Shown in pieces: positions 29,638 to 38,574 of a stretch of DNA of 64,000 nt. Below the pieces are notes generated by a model. That model saw only the letters and a list, made by a program, of their open reading frames with translations. It was not told the origin of the DNA and ran no database searches. Source of the stretch: Caldimonas tepidiphila (lineage in GTDB: Bacteria; Pseudomonadota; Gammaproteobacteria; Burkholderiales; Burkholderiaceae_C); the NCBI RefSeq assembly GCF_003569765.1, contig NZ_QXMG01000020.1, positions 1 to 64,000 on the forward strand, given 5' to 3'. Position 1 is the stretch's first letter, and every line of letters starts with the position of its first letter. The position numbers and the translations under genes are program-made.

Positions 29638-31903
29638 GCGAGCCGGCGACGAAGCCGACCTGGGTCAGCCGAGCGTGCTGCTGGTCGACGACGACGAAGT
29701 CGGGCTGCTGCTGACCTCGATCGCGCTGCGCGACCGGGGCTTTTCCGTCACCGAGGTGCCGGGCGGTGCCGCGGCGCTGCGCCTGCTCGCCGGCTGGACG
29801 CCCGACATGGTCGTGCTCGATGCGCTGATGCCGGGGATGGACGGCTTCGCGGTGTGCCGCACGATCCGCGCGACGCCGGGCCTGCAGTCGGTGCCGATCC
29901 TGCTGCTGACCGGGCTCGACGACGAGGCCTCGATCCTGCGCGCCTACGAGGCCGGCGCCACCGACTTCTTCGTCAAGTGCAACCAGTGGAGCCTGCTGGC
30001 GGGGCGGCTGCGCTACATGCTGCGCTCGGCGCGCACGCGCCAGGAGCTCGAGCGCAGCAAGGCCAAGCTCGCGCGCGCGCAGGACCTCGCCCGCATGGGC
30101 AGCTTCGACTGGCGAGCGCGCGGCGGGGGCCTCGCGTTCTCCACCGAGGCGCTGCGCGTGCTCGGCCTCGCGCCCGGCGACGCGCTGGGCCTGCGCGGCG
30201 CGCTGCGGCTGGTGTGCGACGAGGCGCGCAGCGGGCTCGTCGCGGTGCTGCGCGAGGTGATGCGCCACCGCACCGTGCTGTGCATCGACGTGCCGGTGCG
30301 GCTGCGCGACGGCCGCCACCGCGTGCTGCACGTCGAGGCCGAGCCGGAGTTCAGCGAGGCCGGCGCGCTGAGCAGCTACACCGGCATCGTGCAGGACGTC
30401 ACAGACCGGCGCATGGCCGAGGACACCATCAAGCACCTCGCCAACTTCGACCCGCTCACCGGGCTGCCGAACCGGCGCCAGCTGATCTGGCGCGCCGAGC
30501 GCGCGATCGAGCAGGCGCGCCAGGGCGGGCACTCGGTCGGGCTGCTGCTGATCGATCTCGACCGCTTCAAGGTCATCAACGACACGCTCGGCCACGGCGC
30601 CGGCGACGAGCTGCTGGTCGAGGTCGGGCGGCGGCTGCGCGCCTGCGTGCGCCACTCGGACCAGGTGCTCGACGCCTCGCTGGACACGCACGGCACGCGC
30701 ACGCACCGCACGCTCGAGGCGGTGGGCCGGCTCGGCGGCGACGAGTTCGTCGCGCTGCTGCCCGAGATCGACGACGAGAAGGAGGGCGAGGCGATCGCGT
30801 CGCGCATCCTCGAGGCGCTGCGCGAGCCGGTGCTCGTGGGCGGGCAGGAGTGCTTCGTCACGGCGAGTGTCGGCATCGCGATGTTCCCGCGCGACGGCCA
30901 CACCGTCGCCGACCTGCTGCGCAACTCCGACGTCGCGATGTACGCGGCCAAGTCCGAGGGCCGCAACGGCGCCTCGCCCTACCGCCCGCACCTGGCCGGC
31001 AAGGGCCGCGAGAAGCTCGAGCTCGAGAGCGCGCTGCACAAGGCGCTCGAGCGCGGCGAGCTGGTGCTGCACTACCAGCCCAAGGTCGACGTGCGCGGCG
31101 CGCGCATGGTCGGCGCCGAGGCGCTGATGCGCTGGCAGCGCGGCGGGCGGCTGGTGCCGCCGGCCGACTTCATCCCGCTGGCCGAGGAGACCGGCCTGAT
31201 CACCGAGATGAGCCACTGGGCGATCGGCGAGGCGCTGCGCCAGGCCGACGCCTGGCGGCGCGCCTTCGGCTTCGACGCCGCGATCGCCGTCAACGTGCCG
31301 AGCCGGCTGTTCCAGCGCCCCGACCTCGTCGAGCGCACCGATGCGATGGTGCGCGCGCACGGCCTGTCGCACCGCTGCATCGCGCTCGAGATCACCGAGA
31401 CCGGGCTGATGAAGAACCTGCAGACCGTCATCCCGGCGCTGCGCCGCCTCAACGGCCTCGGCGTGGACATCTCGATCGACGACTTCGGCACCGGCTACTC
31501 GTCGCTGGCCTACCTGACGACGCTGCCGATCCGCGAGGTGAAGATCGACCGCTCCTTCGTGCGCGACCTCGGCATCACGCCCGAGAGCTCGGCCGTCGTC
31601 ACCGCGATCATCGCGCTGGCGCGCTCGCTCGGGCTGCGCGTCGTGGCCGAGGGCGTCGAGAGCATGCTGCAGATGGAGGTGCTGAACCAGCTCGGCTGCA
31701 GCGTGATGCAGGGCTTCCTGTTCAGCCGGCCGCTGCCGGCGCCGGCGCTCGAGGACTGGCTGCGCCAGGTGGTGCTGCCGCGCCAGGCGCCCTGGATCGG
31801 TGCGGCCGGCACCGGGGCCGGCGCCGCGACGGGGAGCGAGGCCGCGCGAGCGCAGCCGCAGCCGCAGCCGCAGCCGCTGGCCCGCGCGCTGCCCGGGGGC
31901 TGA
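29624..31903 (+). CDS. Response regulator with PAS-GGDEF-EAL output
   Basis: The 759-residue protein has a receiver domain (phospho-acceptor D66, 'MVVLDALMPGMDG'), a PAS-like module (about 140-260), a GGDEF domain with intact G371-F375, and an EAL domain with intact E499-L501 plus 'DDFGTGYSSLAYL' and 'VAEGVES'. Both diguanylate cyclase and c-di-GMP phosphodiesterase signatures look complete. No RxxD inhibitory site precedes GGDEF, and about 20 extra residues interrupt the domain before it. Its ATG lies inside the 3' end of the hybrid kinase, so it is very probably that kinase's translationally coupled partner. The tail is a short Gln-Pro run. Confidence 0.93.
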
Positions 31904-31952
31904 GGGCGGCGCGGACGCCCGCCGCCGCCCGTGCGACGGCCGCGGGGCGGCG

Positions 31953-32876
31953 TCAGCGCTGCGCGTTGGTGGCGGGCGCGACGGTCGAGGCGGTCACGGC
32001 GCTGCCCGTGCGCGGCGCGGCGGCCTGCGGCGGCAGCGGCGTCTGCGCCAGCACCGGCGGCGCCACCATCGCCGGCGCGAGCTGCTGCATCGCGCCGACC
32101 AGGAAGTCGCGCTGCTGCCACACGCTCGCGACGCGGCCGATGCCGCGGCAGACGTCGTCGCCGCTGGCGTTCGAAGTGTTGGCGAGGATGCCCACCACCA
32201 CCGCACGGCCGTCCTGCTGCGCGAACAGCGGACCGCCGCTGTCGCCCATGCAGAAGCCCGAGCGGGTCTGGTCCAGCACGTAGATGCCCTCGCTCTGGCG
32301 CACCGAGCCGACCGGGGCGGTGCGCAGGCGGCTGTCGCCCTCGCCGCGGTCGTTGCGCAGCGAGTAGCCGGTGGCGCCGAAGCCCATCAGGCGCAGGTCC
32401 TGCGCGGCGAGCGGGCCGGCCGGCAGCTCCATCGGCACGACACCGGCCGGGAAAGGGCGGTCGATCCGCACCACGGCGAGGTCGACGCGCGCGCGCTGCA
32501 CCGCCGGCAGCGTCGGCGAGTAGTCCGGATGGATCATCGCCTGCTCCACCCGTGCATCGGCGCCCTGCGGGAACTTCTGGCCGAGGTTCTGCGTGAAGTG
32601 CACCTCGATGCGCCGGTTCTCGGCGCGATGCAGGCAGTGCGCCGCGGTGATGGCGAGGTTGGGACCGACGGGCACCGCAGTGCAGGTGCCGGGGCTGCCG
32701 TCGGCGCGCGTGAAGCGCAGCCCGATGCCGTGGCGCGCGATCTCGTCGGCGACGCCGACCTCGCTGCCACCGACCACGGCCAGGCAGGGGAGGGCGGTCG
32801 CGGCCAGCGCGGTCGCCGCCAGCGCGCGGCGCAGCGCCTTGTTCGCCTGAACCTGGAAACCGATCGAGCCCGACAT
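31953..32876 (-). CDS. Exported chymotrypsin-fold (S1) serine protease
   Basis: The 307-residue protein has an N-terminal signal sequence (about residues 15-33, ending 'LPCLAVVGG') and a full S1 catalytic triad: H80 ('LAITAAHC'), D132 ('ARVDLAVVRI') and S213 ('FCMGDSGGPL'). The position equivalent to trypsin D189 is G207, so trypsin-like Arg/Lys specificity is not expected. About 60 Ala/Pro-rich residues follow the domain. The ATG at 32876 has a GGGAGA site. A sigma-28-like promoter lies upstream. Substrate unknown. It is convergent with the GGDEF-EAL gene. Confidence 0.88.
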   Translation of the reverse strand: MSGSIGFQVQANKALRRALAATALAATALPCLAVVGGSEVGVADEIARHGIGLRFTRADGSPGTCTAVPVGPNLAITAAHCLHRAENRRIEVHFTQNLGQKFPQGADARVEQAMIHPDYSPTLPAVQRARVDLAVVRIDRPFPAGVVPMELPAGPLAAQDLRLMGFGATGYSLRNDRGEGDSRLRTAPVGSVRQSEGIYVLDQTRSGFCMGDSGGPLFAQQDGRAVVVGILANTSNASGDDVCRGIGRVASVWQQRDFLVGAMQQLAPAMVAPPVLAQTPLPPQAAAPRTGSAVTASTVAPATNAQR

Positions 32877-32941
32877 GTACTTCTCCCTTTCGAATGCGAT
32901 GTATGCCGGCGTCGCAAGAAGACTTGCTGCCGGCGACTCGC

Positions 32942-32968
32942 ATTTCGGCCGGGGGGAGGGGGCCCTGA
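32942..32968 (-). promoter_or_regulatory. Sigma-28-type promoter of the exported protease
   Basis: Read on the - strand: TCAGGGCC (32968-32961), 11 bases, GCCGAAAT (32949-32942). The -10 element is identical to that of motA, and the -35 element matches the motA one at 6 of 8 positions. The distance to the protease ATG is 65 bases. The rest of the 307-base gap (32877-33183) is GC-rich with small inverted repeats and no gene. Confidence 0.55.
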
Positions 32969-33183
32969 AGGGGGGAGGAAGGAGGTGGAGCGGGGGGGCG
33001 TGAAGGATGTCGCGACAATGCCCGCCCCGTGTCGCGCCCGCGGCCGGGGCGGGGTCCGGCGCGTGTGCGAAACCTCACGGCTGTGCCGCGCGCGGCGGTT
33101 TCATGCGCCGGCCGGCCGGAGCGGGATCGGATCGCGAGAGGCGGGCGGTGGTCGTCGGGCGGCGGGCCGCCCGCGCGCCGTTC

Positions 33184-34746
33184 TCAGCCGAGGCGGAAGA
33201 TCTGCACCGAGCGCATCAGCGTGCCGGAGCGCCGGTTCAGCGCCTCGGACGCCGCGGCCGACTGCTCCACGAGCGCCGCGTTCTGCTGCGTCACGCTGTC
33301 GATGTGCGTGATCGCGTCGTTGACCTGCGCGATGCCGCTGGACTGCTCGGCGGTGGCGTTCGTGATCTGGCGCACGAGCGCGCTGACCTGGTTGACCGAG
33401 CTGACCACGCGCTCGATCGTCTCGCCGGCCGAGGCCACGCGCCGGTTGCCTTCGCCGACCTGCTGGACCGAGGCGCCGATCAGTTCGCGGATCTCCTTGG
33501 CCGCGCCGGAGCTGCGCTGCGCGAGCGCCCGCACCTCGGAGGCCACCACCGCGAAGCCGCGGCCCTGCTCGCCGGCGCGCGCGGCCTCCACCGCCGCGTT
33601 GAGCGCGAGGATGTTGGTCTGGAAGGCGATGCCCTCGATCACCTGGATGATCTCCGACACCCGCTTGGAGGAGTCGTCGATCGCCTGCATCGTGCGCACG
33701 ATCTCGCCCACCGCCTGGCCGCCCTGTTCCGCGACCGCGCTGGCCTCGCCGCTGACCGCCGCGACCTCGCGAGCGGTGTCGGCGGTCTGCTTCACGGTGC
33801 TGGTGATCTGCTCCATCGACGACACCGTCTCCTGGAGATTGCTCGCCTGCTGCTCGGTGCGGCTCGACAGGTCGCCGCTGCCCTGCGCGACGTCGGCGGT
33901 GGCAGCGCCGATGCCCCGGACCTCGGCGCGCACGTCCGAGACGATTGCGCGCATGTTCAGGTTGATCAGCCACAGCCGGTGCATCAGCGTGCCCAGCACG
34001 TCCATCCTGCGGTAGTCGACGTTGCCCGTGAGGTTGCAGCCCGCGATCTCCCCGGCCCACTGGTCGGCCTGCCGCAGCGGCGTCGTGATGTGGGAGTGGA
34101 ACCAGGCGAGCAGCACGAGGCAGCCCGCCAGCAGGGTCAGCGCCTGCGCGCCGAGCGCCGTCGCCCCTTGCAGCCCGAAGACGTGCGGCAGGAAGGAGGC
34201 CGCCGACAGCAGCGCCAGCACGATCCCGTAGCGCTGCGTCAGCGACAGCCGGGCGACCCGGCCCGCCACGCTGTCGAGCAGGCCGGGGCGATGCACCTTG
34301 CCGCCCCGCAACTCGACCGTGCGCCGCCCCGAGGCGCGCTCGGCGTTGATCTGCGCGTACAACCGCTCGGTGTCCCGCACCTGCTCGCGCGTGGGCTTGA
34401 GCCGCACCGACATGTAGCCCTTGGGCTTGCCGTTCTCCATCACCGGGGTCACGTTCGCGAGCACCCAGTAGTGGTCGCCGTCCTTGCGCCGGTTCTTCAC
34501 CATCCCGGTCCACGGACGCCCGCGCCCGATCGTCGCCCACATGTCCCTGAAGGCTTCCGGCGGCATGTCCGGGTGGCGCACCATGTTGTGCGGTTGCCCC
34601 AGCAACTCCTCGTAGGTGAAACCGCTGGTCTCGACGAAGGCCTGGTTGCAGTGGGTGATGTGGCCCCGGCTGTCGGTGGTGGACACCAGCATTTCGCCGT
34701 CCGGGTACTGGTACTCCCGCTGCGTGACGGGCAGGTTCTGTCTCAT
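33184..34746 (-). CDS. aer: Aer-like PAS-containing methyl-accepting chemotaxis protein
   Basis: A 520-residue energy/aerotaxis-type receptor. An N-terminal PAS domain (about 10-125; '[42 protein letters not shown]', '[22 protein letters not shown]') resembles Aer, which binds FAD. Two hydrophobic stretches (about 170-215) form a membrane hairpin without a periplasmic domain. A HAMP-like linker and a canonical signalling domain follow ('[38 protein letters not shown]'). No C-terminal CheR-tethering pentapeptide is present. FAD binding is inferred from the family. Confidence 0.9.
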   Translation of the reverse strand: MRQNLPVTQREYQYPDGEMLVSTTDSRGHITHCNQAFVETSGFTYEELLGQPHNMVRHPDMPPEAFRDMWATIGRGRPWTGMVKNRRKDGDHYWVLANVTPVMENGKPKGYMSVRLKPTREQVRDTERLYAQINAERASGRRTVELRGGKVHRPGLLDSVAGRVARLSLTQRYGIVLALLSAASFLPHVFGLQGATALGAQALTLLAGCLVLLAWFHSHITTPLRQADQWAGEIAGCNLTGNVDYRRMDVLGTLMHRLWLINLNMRAIVSDVRAEVRGIGAATADVAQGSGDLSSRTEQQASNLQETVSSMEQITSTVKQTADTAREVAAVSGEASAVAEQGGQAVGEIVRTMQAIDDSSKRVSEIIQVIEGIAFQTNILALNAAVEAARAGEQGRGFAVVASEVRALAQRSSGAAKEIRELIGASVQQVGEGNRRVASAGETIERVVSSVNQVSALVRQITNATAEQSSGIAQVNDAITHIDSVTQQNAALVEQSAAASEALNRRSGTLMRSVQIFRLG

Positions 34747-34817
34747 GTCGCGGCTCCTTGATATGTCGTGGCGACTTTCGGAAGGCGACGTGCTAGAGAC
34801 ATGCGCTTCCAGCGCAG

Positions 34818-34844
34818 TTATCGCCCTCCCGGAGCGGGACTGAA
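34818..34844 (-). promoter_or_regulatory. Sigma-28-type promoter of the Aer-like receptor
   Basis: Read on the - strand: TTCAGTCC (34844-34837), 11 bases, GGCGATAA (34825-34818). The -10 box matches the enteric consensus GCCGATAA at 7 of 8 bases, and the -35 box shares AGTCC with those of motA and flgM. It lies 71 bases before the receptor's ATG. Confidence 0.6.
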
Positions 34845-34963
34845 GACAGATTTTGCAGAAAGATTTACACGCTTTCCCTCTTGACGCCGCGTGTCGGACG
34901 TCTCGTTGCGCCGCGAGGAGGGAAGCGCGCGTGCCGGCGAGAGGAGCCGGGGAGTCTGTACGC

Positions 34964-35218
34964 TCAGCAGTAGACCAGTTCGAGCGCGGAGGCCTTGCTC
35001 TGGTAGACCGCCAGGACCAGCACGCGGAACTCCTGCTTGGAACCGAGGGCCGTCAGCATGCAGGCGCCCGGTTCGGCCAGACGGCCCGACACCGCCTCGC
35101 CCAGGGGCAGTGCGCCGCGCCGGTCGAGCAGTCGGCACACGGCGAACTGGCCGTTGTTGAGCAGGATGCCCACCCGGTCGGCGCTGCGGTTGATCTCGGT
35201 GACTGTTCCCAGGACCAT
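34964..35218 (-). CDS. Small hypothetical protein, 84 residues
   Basis: I do not recognise this family. The ATG at 35218 follows an ideal AGGAGG six bases upstream, which favours it over the longer frame to 35266. The 84 residues start '[20 protein letters not shown]' and look beta-rich, somewhat like a small OB/cold-shock-type barrel, with two cysteines. No signal peptide or membrane segment is seen. It lies between the Aer-like receptor (same strand, 217 bases downstream) and the diguanylate cyclase. No clear promoter was found. Function unknown. Confidence 0.65.
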   Translation of the reverse strand: MVLGTVTEINRSADRVGILLNNGQFAVCRLLDRRGALPLGEAVSGRLAEPGACMLTALGSKQEFRVLVLAVYQSKASALELVYC

Positions 35219-36048
35219 CTGATGCCTCCTCGTCTTTCTTTGCAGTAGGGACTCCAATGTGTGCAAGGGCCGCTCCAGTCATTGCAGGCGGCCATGAAGG
35301 GGCCGCGCCGACCCGACGAAAAGACGCGACCTGCCTGTTTATGAGTCCGGAAGCGTGAAAAGCTTTAACCCGATTTTATCGAGGGGAAACTTACGCTCCT
35401 CTTAATCGGGATCGTAAGGCAGGCGAGGGCGCATTCCGCTAGGGAAGTCGGCCTTGACAGAAATGGCGAATCTGCTCGTGCTTCCCGCCCGGAGGGTCAT
35501 TTGTCATTCGTGCGGAAAATATTTCCTTGATTGCAAATGTTCTTGAATATTTTTCGTCCGGGCTCGATCCGGAGACTTCCCGGGGCACACCGGGGGAGGT
35601 GAGCGGCCGGGCGAGGGGAGCCCGGGCGAGTGGTCTTCAAGAGGGCAGGGACGGCTTGACGGCCGGCCAGTCAGTGACTGGGCGCGAAGCTGCAACCGGC
35701 CGGCGGTGCAGCGCTGGCGAGCGGCGCAGACCCTCCAGGCAGAATCGTCGACCTCGGGATCGAGGATTTCGATTCGATCTTGTGGCGGTTTTCAGGGTCG
35801 AGAATGGATGAACATCCCGGGCAAGGAATGTGGCGCCGCCGAGGTAATGGATTTGCCGGGCGATGAGGCTCGCCAGATATTCATCCCCGGAGAAACAATC
35901 CGGAAGGCTTGGTGAAATGGCCGGGGGAATAATCCAGTCGGGGAATCGGGCCGCTGTTTCCGGTGCCTTTCTGCGGGGGGCGGCTCGGGCTCCAGGAGCG
36001 GGTCGCACCCAGCAGGACAAGGTCCCGGCCCGGGCCGTCCGCGGCACT
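35219..36048. other. Long gap with AT-richer patch, no gene recognised
   Basis: The first 300 bases are clearly lower in GC than the genes around. They contain a hairpin with CCCGATT (35369-35375) and AATCGGG (35404-35410) as outer arms and GAGG/CCTC inside. The open frames at 35527-35811 (+) and 35637-36047 (-) have no family features or ribosome binding site and are not called. A regulatory RNA cannot be excluded. Confidence 0.4.
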
Positions 36049-36075
36049 TCAGGAAAGGGCAGGCCCGGCCGATAA
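36049..36075 (+). promoter_or_regulatory. Sigma-28-type promoter of the diguanylate cyclase gene
   Basis: TCAGGAAA (36049-36056), 11 bases, GCCGATAA (36068-36075). The -10 box is a perfect match to the consensus; the -35 box is only partial. The ATG of the downstream gene is 86 bases away, and the open frame upstream of that ATG runs through the promoter, which supports the shorter start. Confidence 0.55.
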
Positions 36076-36160
36076 GAGGGCAGTAGGGGCTGTGCAGACG
36101 CAGGCGGACGGCGAAAGTCCGGAGTGTCTCACCGTCCCGCTCCGGTCATCGCCATTCGCC

Positions 36161-37327
36161 ATGTTCCATCGCCTCGCCCGCATCCTCCGCTTCACCCAGT
36201 TGGCCGCCCTGCTGATCCTCGCGTTGATGGGGGCGGCGCTGTATTACTGCCTGACGGATTTCGAGCGCGCGAGCGAGTGGGTGGACCACACGCACGAGGT
36301 GATCCAGCAGATCGAGCAGACGCGCCTGAACACCATGCGTTCCGGGATCTGGCTGCGCAACTACGCGCTGGCCCCGGCAAGCAGTTCCCTCGAGCGCATG
36401 AGATCCTCGGCCGCCGGCGCGGAGGTGGCGGCGCGCCGGGTGGAAGCGCTGACGCGCGACGACCCCGGACAGCACCGGCTGGCTCAGGCCCTGGTCGGCG
36501 AGGTGCGGCATCTCCTCGCCATCTACCTCGAAGCGGCGAACCTCGCGGAGCGGCAGGGGCTCGAGGCCTTGCCGCCGGTGATCCTCGCCTACGTCCGTGA
36601 GGACGTCACCCGCCCGGTGCGGGAGCGACTGGATGCGCTGGAGAAGGTCGAGCAGCAGTTGCTGCATGCGCGCTCCGAAGTCCAGAAACGGCATTTCGAG
36701 CGCGTCAAGCAACTGCTGTTCGGCACGGTCCTCGTCGTGGCGATCGCCCTGCTGTGGTCCATCCGCTATTCGGACCGTCTGCTGCGGCTGGATCGGCAGG
36801 CGGTGGCGCGGCTGGCGGCGCAGGCGGCGGCGGATCCGCTGACCGGCCTGCTCAATCGCCGCGAGCTGGAGCAGCAGCTGGGCCTGCTCGTGCAGCAGAC
36901 GGTGCCGGGGGGCGGGCAGGCCGCCGTGATGGCCTTCGACCTCGACGACTTCAAGCCGGTGAACGACCACTACGGCCATGCGGCCGGCGACGCGGTGCTC
37001 AAGGCCGTGGGCGAGCGGCTGCAGCAGCAATGCCGCGAGCGGGACCTCGTCGCGCGGCTCGGCGGCGACGAATTCGTCGTGGTGCTGCATTCGGTGGCGT
37101 CGCGGAACGCCGCCGCGGCGATCGCGGAACGGATGCGCAGGACGCTGCTGGCGCCGGTCGACATCGGCGGGGTCAGGGTGTGCGTCGGCGCCTCGATCGG
37201 CCTGGCGATGGTGCCGGCCGACGGCCGGGACATGGACAGCCTGCTGAAGGCGGCGGACGCCGGCCTGTACCGGGCCAAGCACGCCGGCAAGGGCGGGGTG
37301 GATTCCGGTTTCCCCGAGGCGGCTTGA
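36161..37327 (+). CDS. Membrane diguanylate cyclase (CHASE3-like sensor, GGDEF)
   Basis: A 388-residue c-di-GMP synthase. Membrane helix 1 (about 11-31), a helical periplasmic CHASE3-like domain (about 32-183), membrane helix 2 (about 185-202), then a GGDEF domain (about 220-380) with intact G301-F305 and an RERD inhibitory site five residues before it. It should therefore be active and product-inhibited. The start at 36161 gives a short N-terminal tail before helix 1; the ribosome binding site is weak. A sigma-28-like promoter precedes it. Confidence 0.9.
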   Translation: MFHRLARILRFTQLAALLILALMGAALYYCLTDFERASEWVDHTHEVIQQIEQTRLNTMRSGIWLRNYALAPASSSLERMRSSAAGAEVAARRVEALTRDDPGQHRLAQALVGEVRHLLAIYLEAANLAERQGLEALPPVILAYVREDVTRPVRERLDALEKVEQQLLHARSEVQKRHFERVKQLLFGTVLVVAIALLWSIRYSDRLLRLDRQAVARLAAQAAADPLTGLLNRRELEQQLGLLVQQTVPGGGQAAVMAFDLDDFKPVNDHYGHAAGDAVLKAVGERLQQQCRERDLVARLGGDEFVVVLHSVASRNAAAAIAERMRRTLLAPVDIGGVRVCVGASIGLAMVPADGRDMDSLLKAADAGLYRAKHAGKGGVDSGFPEAA

Positions 37328-37539
37328 GCGAGGGAAGGGAATCCGGCCGGGGCGCTCGATCCCTGCAGAAAGCCTCGAATGACAGGACATGTGGAGGCTG
37401 CGGGCTGTAGCTCAGGCACTGCCTTCAAGCGGCCAGGCCTCACCAGCTCAGATTGCAGTCCCATCTGGTCGGCTTTGATGGGGTAGATGGTGAGGCGGGC
37501 CCGGGGCGCAGCCCTAAGCCCGTGGCCGGACTTGTGAAT

Positions 37540-37629
37540 TGGCGGAGACGGTGAGATTCGAACTCACGGAGGGCGCAAACCCTCGGCGGTTTTCAAGACC
37601 GCTGCCTTAAACCACTCGGCCACGTCTCC
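37540..37629 (-). tRNA. tRNA-Ser (UGA)
   Basis: On the - strand the 90-base sequence begins GGAGACGTGGCCGAGTGG, has the anticodon loop CTTGAAA (anticodon TGA), a long variable arm as expected for serine tRNA, the T-arm GTTCGAATC, and ends GTCTCC-G-CCA with the CCA encoded. The acceptor arms GGAGACG and CGTCTCC pair fully. The 210 bases between the diguanylate cyclase and this tRNA hold nothing I recognise. Confidence 0.97.
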
Positions 37630-37686
37630 CGGGGCGCGCCGCGGAGTGGCGCGCTGCAGGCCGGCATTCTAGCCGGCCTCGCGGGC

Positions 37687-38508
37687 TCAGCCCGGCTTCT
37701 GGGCCTGTTCGCAGCGCACCTGCACGATCTCGGGCGGGCCTTCGCCGAGGCGCGCCGCGCTCAGGCAGCCGCCCCAGACGCAGCCGGTGTCGAGCGCGAG
37801 CAGGTCGGGCCGCTGCACGAGGCCGAGCGTGGACCAGTGGCCGAAGGCGAGCGGCACGCCGGCCGTGCGGCGCCCCGGCACGTCGAACCAGGGCATCAGC
37901 CCCGGCGGCGGCTCGGACGCGCCGTCCTTGGTCTCGAAATCCAGCCGCCCTTCGGCGGTGCAGAAGCGGATGCGCGTCAGCACATTGATCGTGAAGCGCT
38001 GGCGGTCGAAGCCCTCGAGCGCGTCGCTCCAGCGGTCGGGCTGGTTGCCGAACATCGCCCCGAGGAAGCCCCCGAGGTCCGCGCCGCGCAGTCCCGCCTC
38101 GACCTCGGCGGCGAGCGCCAGCGTCTGCGCTGCGTCCCATTGCGGCGCGACGCCCGCGTGCACCATCAGCCAGCCGCCGGTCTGCACCGCCAGCGGCCGG
38201 TGGCGCAGCCAGTCGATCCAGTGCCCGCGCCGCGGGCTCGCGAGCAGCGCGTCGAGCGTATCGCTGCGGTGCAGGCGCCGCACGCCCTGGGCCACCGCGA
38301 GCAGGTGCAGGTCGTGGTTGCCGAGCAGGCAGACGGCGCTGTCGCCGAGCGCGCTCAGGCGCTCGAGCACCTGCAGCGACGCGGGGCCGCGGTTGACGAG
38401 GTCGCCGAGCAGGTAGAGGCGGTCGCGCGAGGGGCTGAAGCCGATCTCCGCAAGCAGGCGCTCGAGCGGTTCGCAGCAGCCTTGAAGGTCTCCGACGAGA
38501 TAGTTCAT
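37687..38508 (-). CDS. apaH: Symmetrical bis(5'-nucleosyl)-tetraphosphatase ApaH
   Basis: ApaH hydrolyses Ap4A to two ADP and can remove Np4 caps from RNA. The 273-residue protein has the metallophosphatase motifs 'VGDLQGC' (residues 5-11), 'LLGDLVNRGP' (33-42), 'LLGNHDLHLL' (61-70) and 'VHAGVAPQWD', plus the ApaH-specific end 'ALDTGCVWGGCLSAARL'. It is divergent from the CBS membrane protein gene, with 66 bases between, and lies just upstream of tRNA-Ser. Confidence 0.95.
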   Translation of the reverse strand: MNYLVGDLQGCCEPLERLLAEIGFSPSRDRLYLLGDLVNRGPASLQVLERLSALGDSAVCLLGNHDLHLLAVAQGVRRLHRSDTLDALLASPRRGHWIDWLRHRPLAVQTGGWLMVHAGVAPQWDAAQTLALAAEVEAGLRGADLGGFLGAMFGNQPDRWSDALEGFDRQRFTINVLTRIRFCTAEGRLDFETKDGASEPPPGLMPWFDVPGRRTAGVPLAFGHWSTLGLVQRPDLLALDTGCVWGGCLSAARLGEGPPEIVQVRCEQAQKPG

Positions 38509-38574
38509 GGCGCCGATTCTGCTACGCTCGGCGCGTGTTCGGTCCCGCGCGGCCCTGGGGCCGTCTCTCCCTGA

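Noticed and set aside
35637..36047. 136-codon - strand frame in the long gap
   Set aside because: No ribosome binding site, no family resemblance, and it ends beside the probable promoter of the diguanylate cyclase.
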